Positions 62,707 to 64,000 of a stretch of 64,000 nt of DNA are shown here, in pieces (positions within the stretch are counted from its first letter, which is position 1; each line of letters starts with the position of its first letter). The notes beneath the pieces were generated by a model. It had not been told where the DNA came from. It saw only the letters and a program-made list of their open reading frames with translations, and did no database searches. Made by a program: the position numbers and the translations under genes. Source of the DNA: Haloterrigena gelatinilytica (GTDB taxonomy: Archaea > Halobacteriota > Halobacteria > Halobacteriales > Natrialbaceae); assembly GCF_013342145.1 (NCBI RefSeq), contig NZ_JABUQZ010000001.1, positions 2,852,001 through 2,916,000 on the forward strand, read 5' to 3'.

Positions 62707-63687
62707 ATGGACGTCGGACTCATGGTAACGTCGTTCGGTGACCTCGATCTCGCGGACATCGCGGTCCGCGCGGAGCAACTGGCCTACGACGCCGTCTGGG
62801 TCGGCGAACTCTGGGGCGAAAGCGGCGTCGTCCAGCTGACCGAAATGGCCTGTCGAACCGACGAGATCGGGCTCGGGAGCGCGATCTTGAACGTCTACTC
62901 GCGGTCGCCGGCCGTGCTCGCGATGACCGCCGCGTCGCTGCAGCGGGCCTCGGACGGCCGGTTCACGCTCGGCGTCGGGACCAGCACGCCGAAGGCCGTC
63001 GAGGACCTCCACGGGACGGCGTTCGATCGCCCCGTCCGGCGGGCCCACGAGACGATCGAGCTCGTCCGCGCGTACACCGCCGGCGAGGGCCGCGTCGACT
63101 ACGACGGCGAGGTGCTCGCGGCCGCCGACTTCCCGTCGCTCGAGGCTCCCGTACCGATCTACCACGCCGGCCTCGGGCCGGCGAACCGGCGGGTCGTCGG
63201 CCGGCTCTGCGACGGCTGGATTCCCCACAATATTCCGTTCTCGCACCTCGAGAAGGCCTTCGAGGAAGTCGCGGACGCGGCCCGCGAGCGCGACCGCGAT
63301 CCGAGCGAGATCACCGTCGCGCCCTACGTCCCGTCGGCGGTCAGCGAGGACCCAGCGGAGGCCCGAAAGACGCTGCGCCGGCACATCGCGTACTACGTCG
63401 GCAGCGGCGAGGGATACCGCCGAGCCGTCGCGACGGCGTACCCCGAGCGCGCGGATCGCATCGCCGACGCCTGGCGCGACGGGGAGAAGGGCGCGGCCGC
63501 CGACGCGGTGACCGATTCGATGCTCGCCGACCTCGGCGTCGCCGGCACGCCCGACGACGCGCGCGAGCAGCTTCGGACGCTCGTCGACGAGACGGGCGTC
63601 GACCACCCCATCGTCGTGGTCCCGGAGCCGGCCTCGAGGGAGGTCGTCGAGACGACGATCGACGAGCTCGCGCCCGACCGACTCTGA
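62707..63687 (+). CDS. LLM-class (F420-dependent type) flavin oxidoreductase
   Basis: A 326-residue luciferase-like TIM-barrel enzyme. It starts 'MDVGLMVTSFGDLDLADIAVRAEQLAYDAVWVGELWG', with 'LGSAILNVYSRSPAVLAMTAASLQRASDGRFTLGVG' and 'PVPIYHAGLGPANRRVVGRLCDGWIP'. In archaea these enzymes usually use coenzyme F420. The substrate is unknown; 5,10-methylenetetrahydromethanopterin reductase-like relatives are common. I chose the ATG at 62707. Confidence 0.88.
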   Translation: MDVGLMVTSFGDLDLADIAVRAEQLAYDAVWVGELWGESGVVQLTEMACRTDEIGLGSAILNVYSRSPAVLAMTAASLQRASDGRFTLGVGTSTPKAVEDLHGTAFDRPVRRAHETIELVRAYTAGEGRVDYDGEVLAAADFPSLEAPVPIYHAGLGPANRRVVGRLCDGWIPHNIPFSHLEKAFEEVADAARERDRDPSEITVAPYVPSAVSEDPAEARKTLRRHIAYYVGSGEGYRRAVATAYPERADRIADAWRDGEKGAAADAVTDSMLADLGVAGTPDDAREQLRTLVDETGVDHPIVVVPEPASREVVETTIDELAPDRL

Positions 63688-63822
63688 GCGGGACGACGCG
63701 AGTGGCGTGATCGCCAGCGTCGAGGCGGGCGAGGATCGCCCGCAGGCCTTGCCAATCCCGGTATGACGTTTTTGGAAAGCTCTCTCCACAGTACCGGGCG
63801 AGGAGCCGTCCTCTGAGTTCCC

Positions 63823-64000
63823 ATGTCCCAGGAGAAGACCAACTACACGGACTTCATCGGCGAGGTACAGCATCGAATCGAGGCCGGAACCCAGGCCGAA
63901 GCCGTTCGGACGACGCGGGCCGTCCTCGAGACGATCGGCGAGCGCGTCGACGAGGGCGGCGCGACGGACATCGCCAGCCCGCTGCCCATGGAGGTCGACC
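63823..64000 (+). CDS. DUF2267 protein, cut by the window end
   Basis: The first 59 codons ('MSQEKTNYTDFIGEVQHRI', then 'AEAVRTTRAVLETIGERVDEGGATDIASPLP') match the N-terminus of DUF2267, a small helical family often linked to stress. The gene continues past position 64000. Confidence 0.8.
   Translation, partial: MSQEKTNYTDFIGEVQHRIEAGTQAEAVRTTRAVLETIGERVDEGGATDIASPLPMEVD

Overview
The window is chromosomal DNA of a halophilic archaeon (class Halobacteria, probably a Natrialbales-type organism such as Haloterrigena or Natrinema; the genus is my inference). The evidence is the high G+C, strongly Asp/Glu-rich proteins, TATA boxes about 25-30 nt in front of many start codons with few Shine-Dalgarno sites, Tat-type signal peptides, an archaeal HMG-CoA reductase, GatD, SAMP1, HalOD1 domains and bacterio-opsin-activator-type regulators. 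It is gene-dense, with about 75 protein genes in short runs on both strands. I see no rRNA, tRNA, CRISPR array, transposase or origin.

Layout. 1-4.5 kb holds four paralogous four-helix membrane proteins. 4.5-9.9 kb holds a cupin, a Tat lipoprotein gene broken by a one-base deletion, a P-loop kinase, a membrane-anchored winged-helix protein and a Tat-exported protein. 9.9-12 kb carries dgcA-dgcN, a recently described D-glutamate catabolic pair. 12.3-13.9 kb has a zinc microprotein and a Vms1/VLRF1-like peptidyl-tRNA hydrolase. 14-16 kb has a secreted coiled-coil protein whose TATA box sits inside a perfect inverted repeat, followed by a winged-helix regulator. 16-20.6 kb has small membrane proteins, gatD, a GNAT protein and samp1. 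20.7-24.6 kb is a potassium-type locus: two membrane proteins with RCK_C-like domains and a divergent RCK-gated channel. 25.2-27.8 kb has azlCD and an HPP/UspA protein.

27.9-33 kb is the most coherent metabolic block: deoC, ribose-1,5-bisphosphate isomerase, a DUF63 membrane protein, a PfkB kinase, a HalOD1 protein and a nucleoside phosphorylase. This fits nucleoside salvage through the non-carboxylating pentose bisphosphate pathway of haloarchaea. deoC carries a 33-residue, hairpin-rich in-frame insertion beside its active site. 33-36.3 kb is an APC transporter fused to UspA domains, divergent from an Lrp-type regulator with an RCK_C-like domain. 36.3-46.5 kb mixes housekeeping and stress genes (HNH, amphi-Trp/DUF1508, DUF547, AI-2E transporter, archaeal MiaB-like enzyme, redoxin, cupin, MscS, HIT, methionine aminopeptidase, zinc microproteins).

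46.5-64 kb has icd, followed by three perfect hairpins and a duplicated copy of its own 3' end, then a histidine kinase, a degenerate Nudix protein, a Tat-exported hydrolase, GNAT, HD, SDR, Nramp, cupin, a zinc-ribbon/winged-helix protein, hmgA, two tandem palindromic repeats, an amidohydrolase, a second gene with a one-base deletion (HTH-10 regulator), a HalOD1 protein, an F420-type LLM oxidoreductase and the start of a DUF2267 gene cut by the window end.
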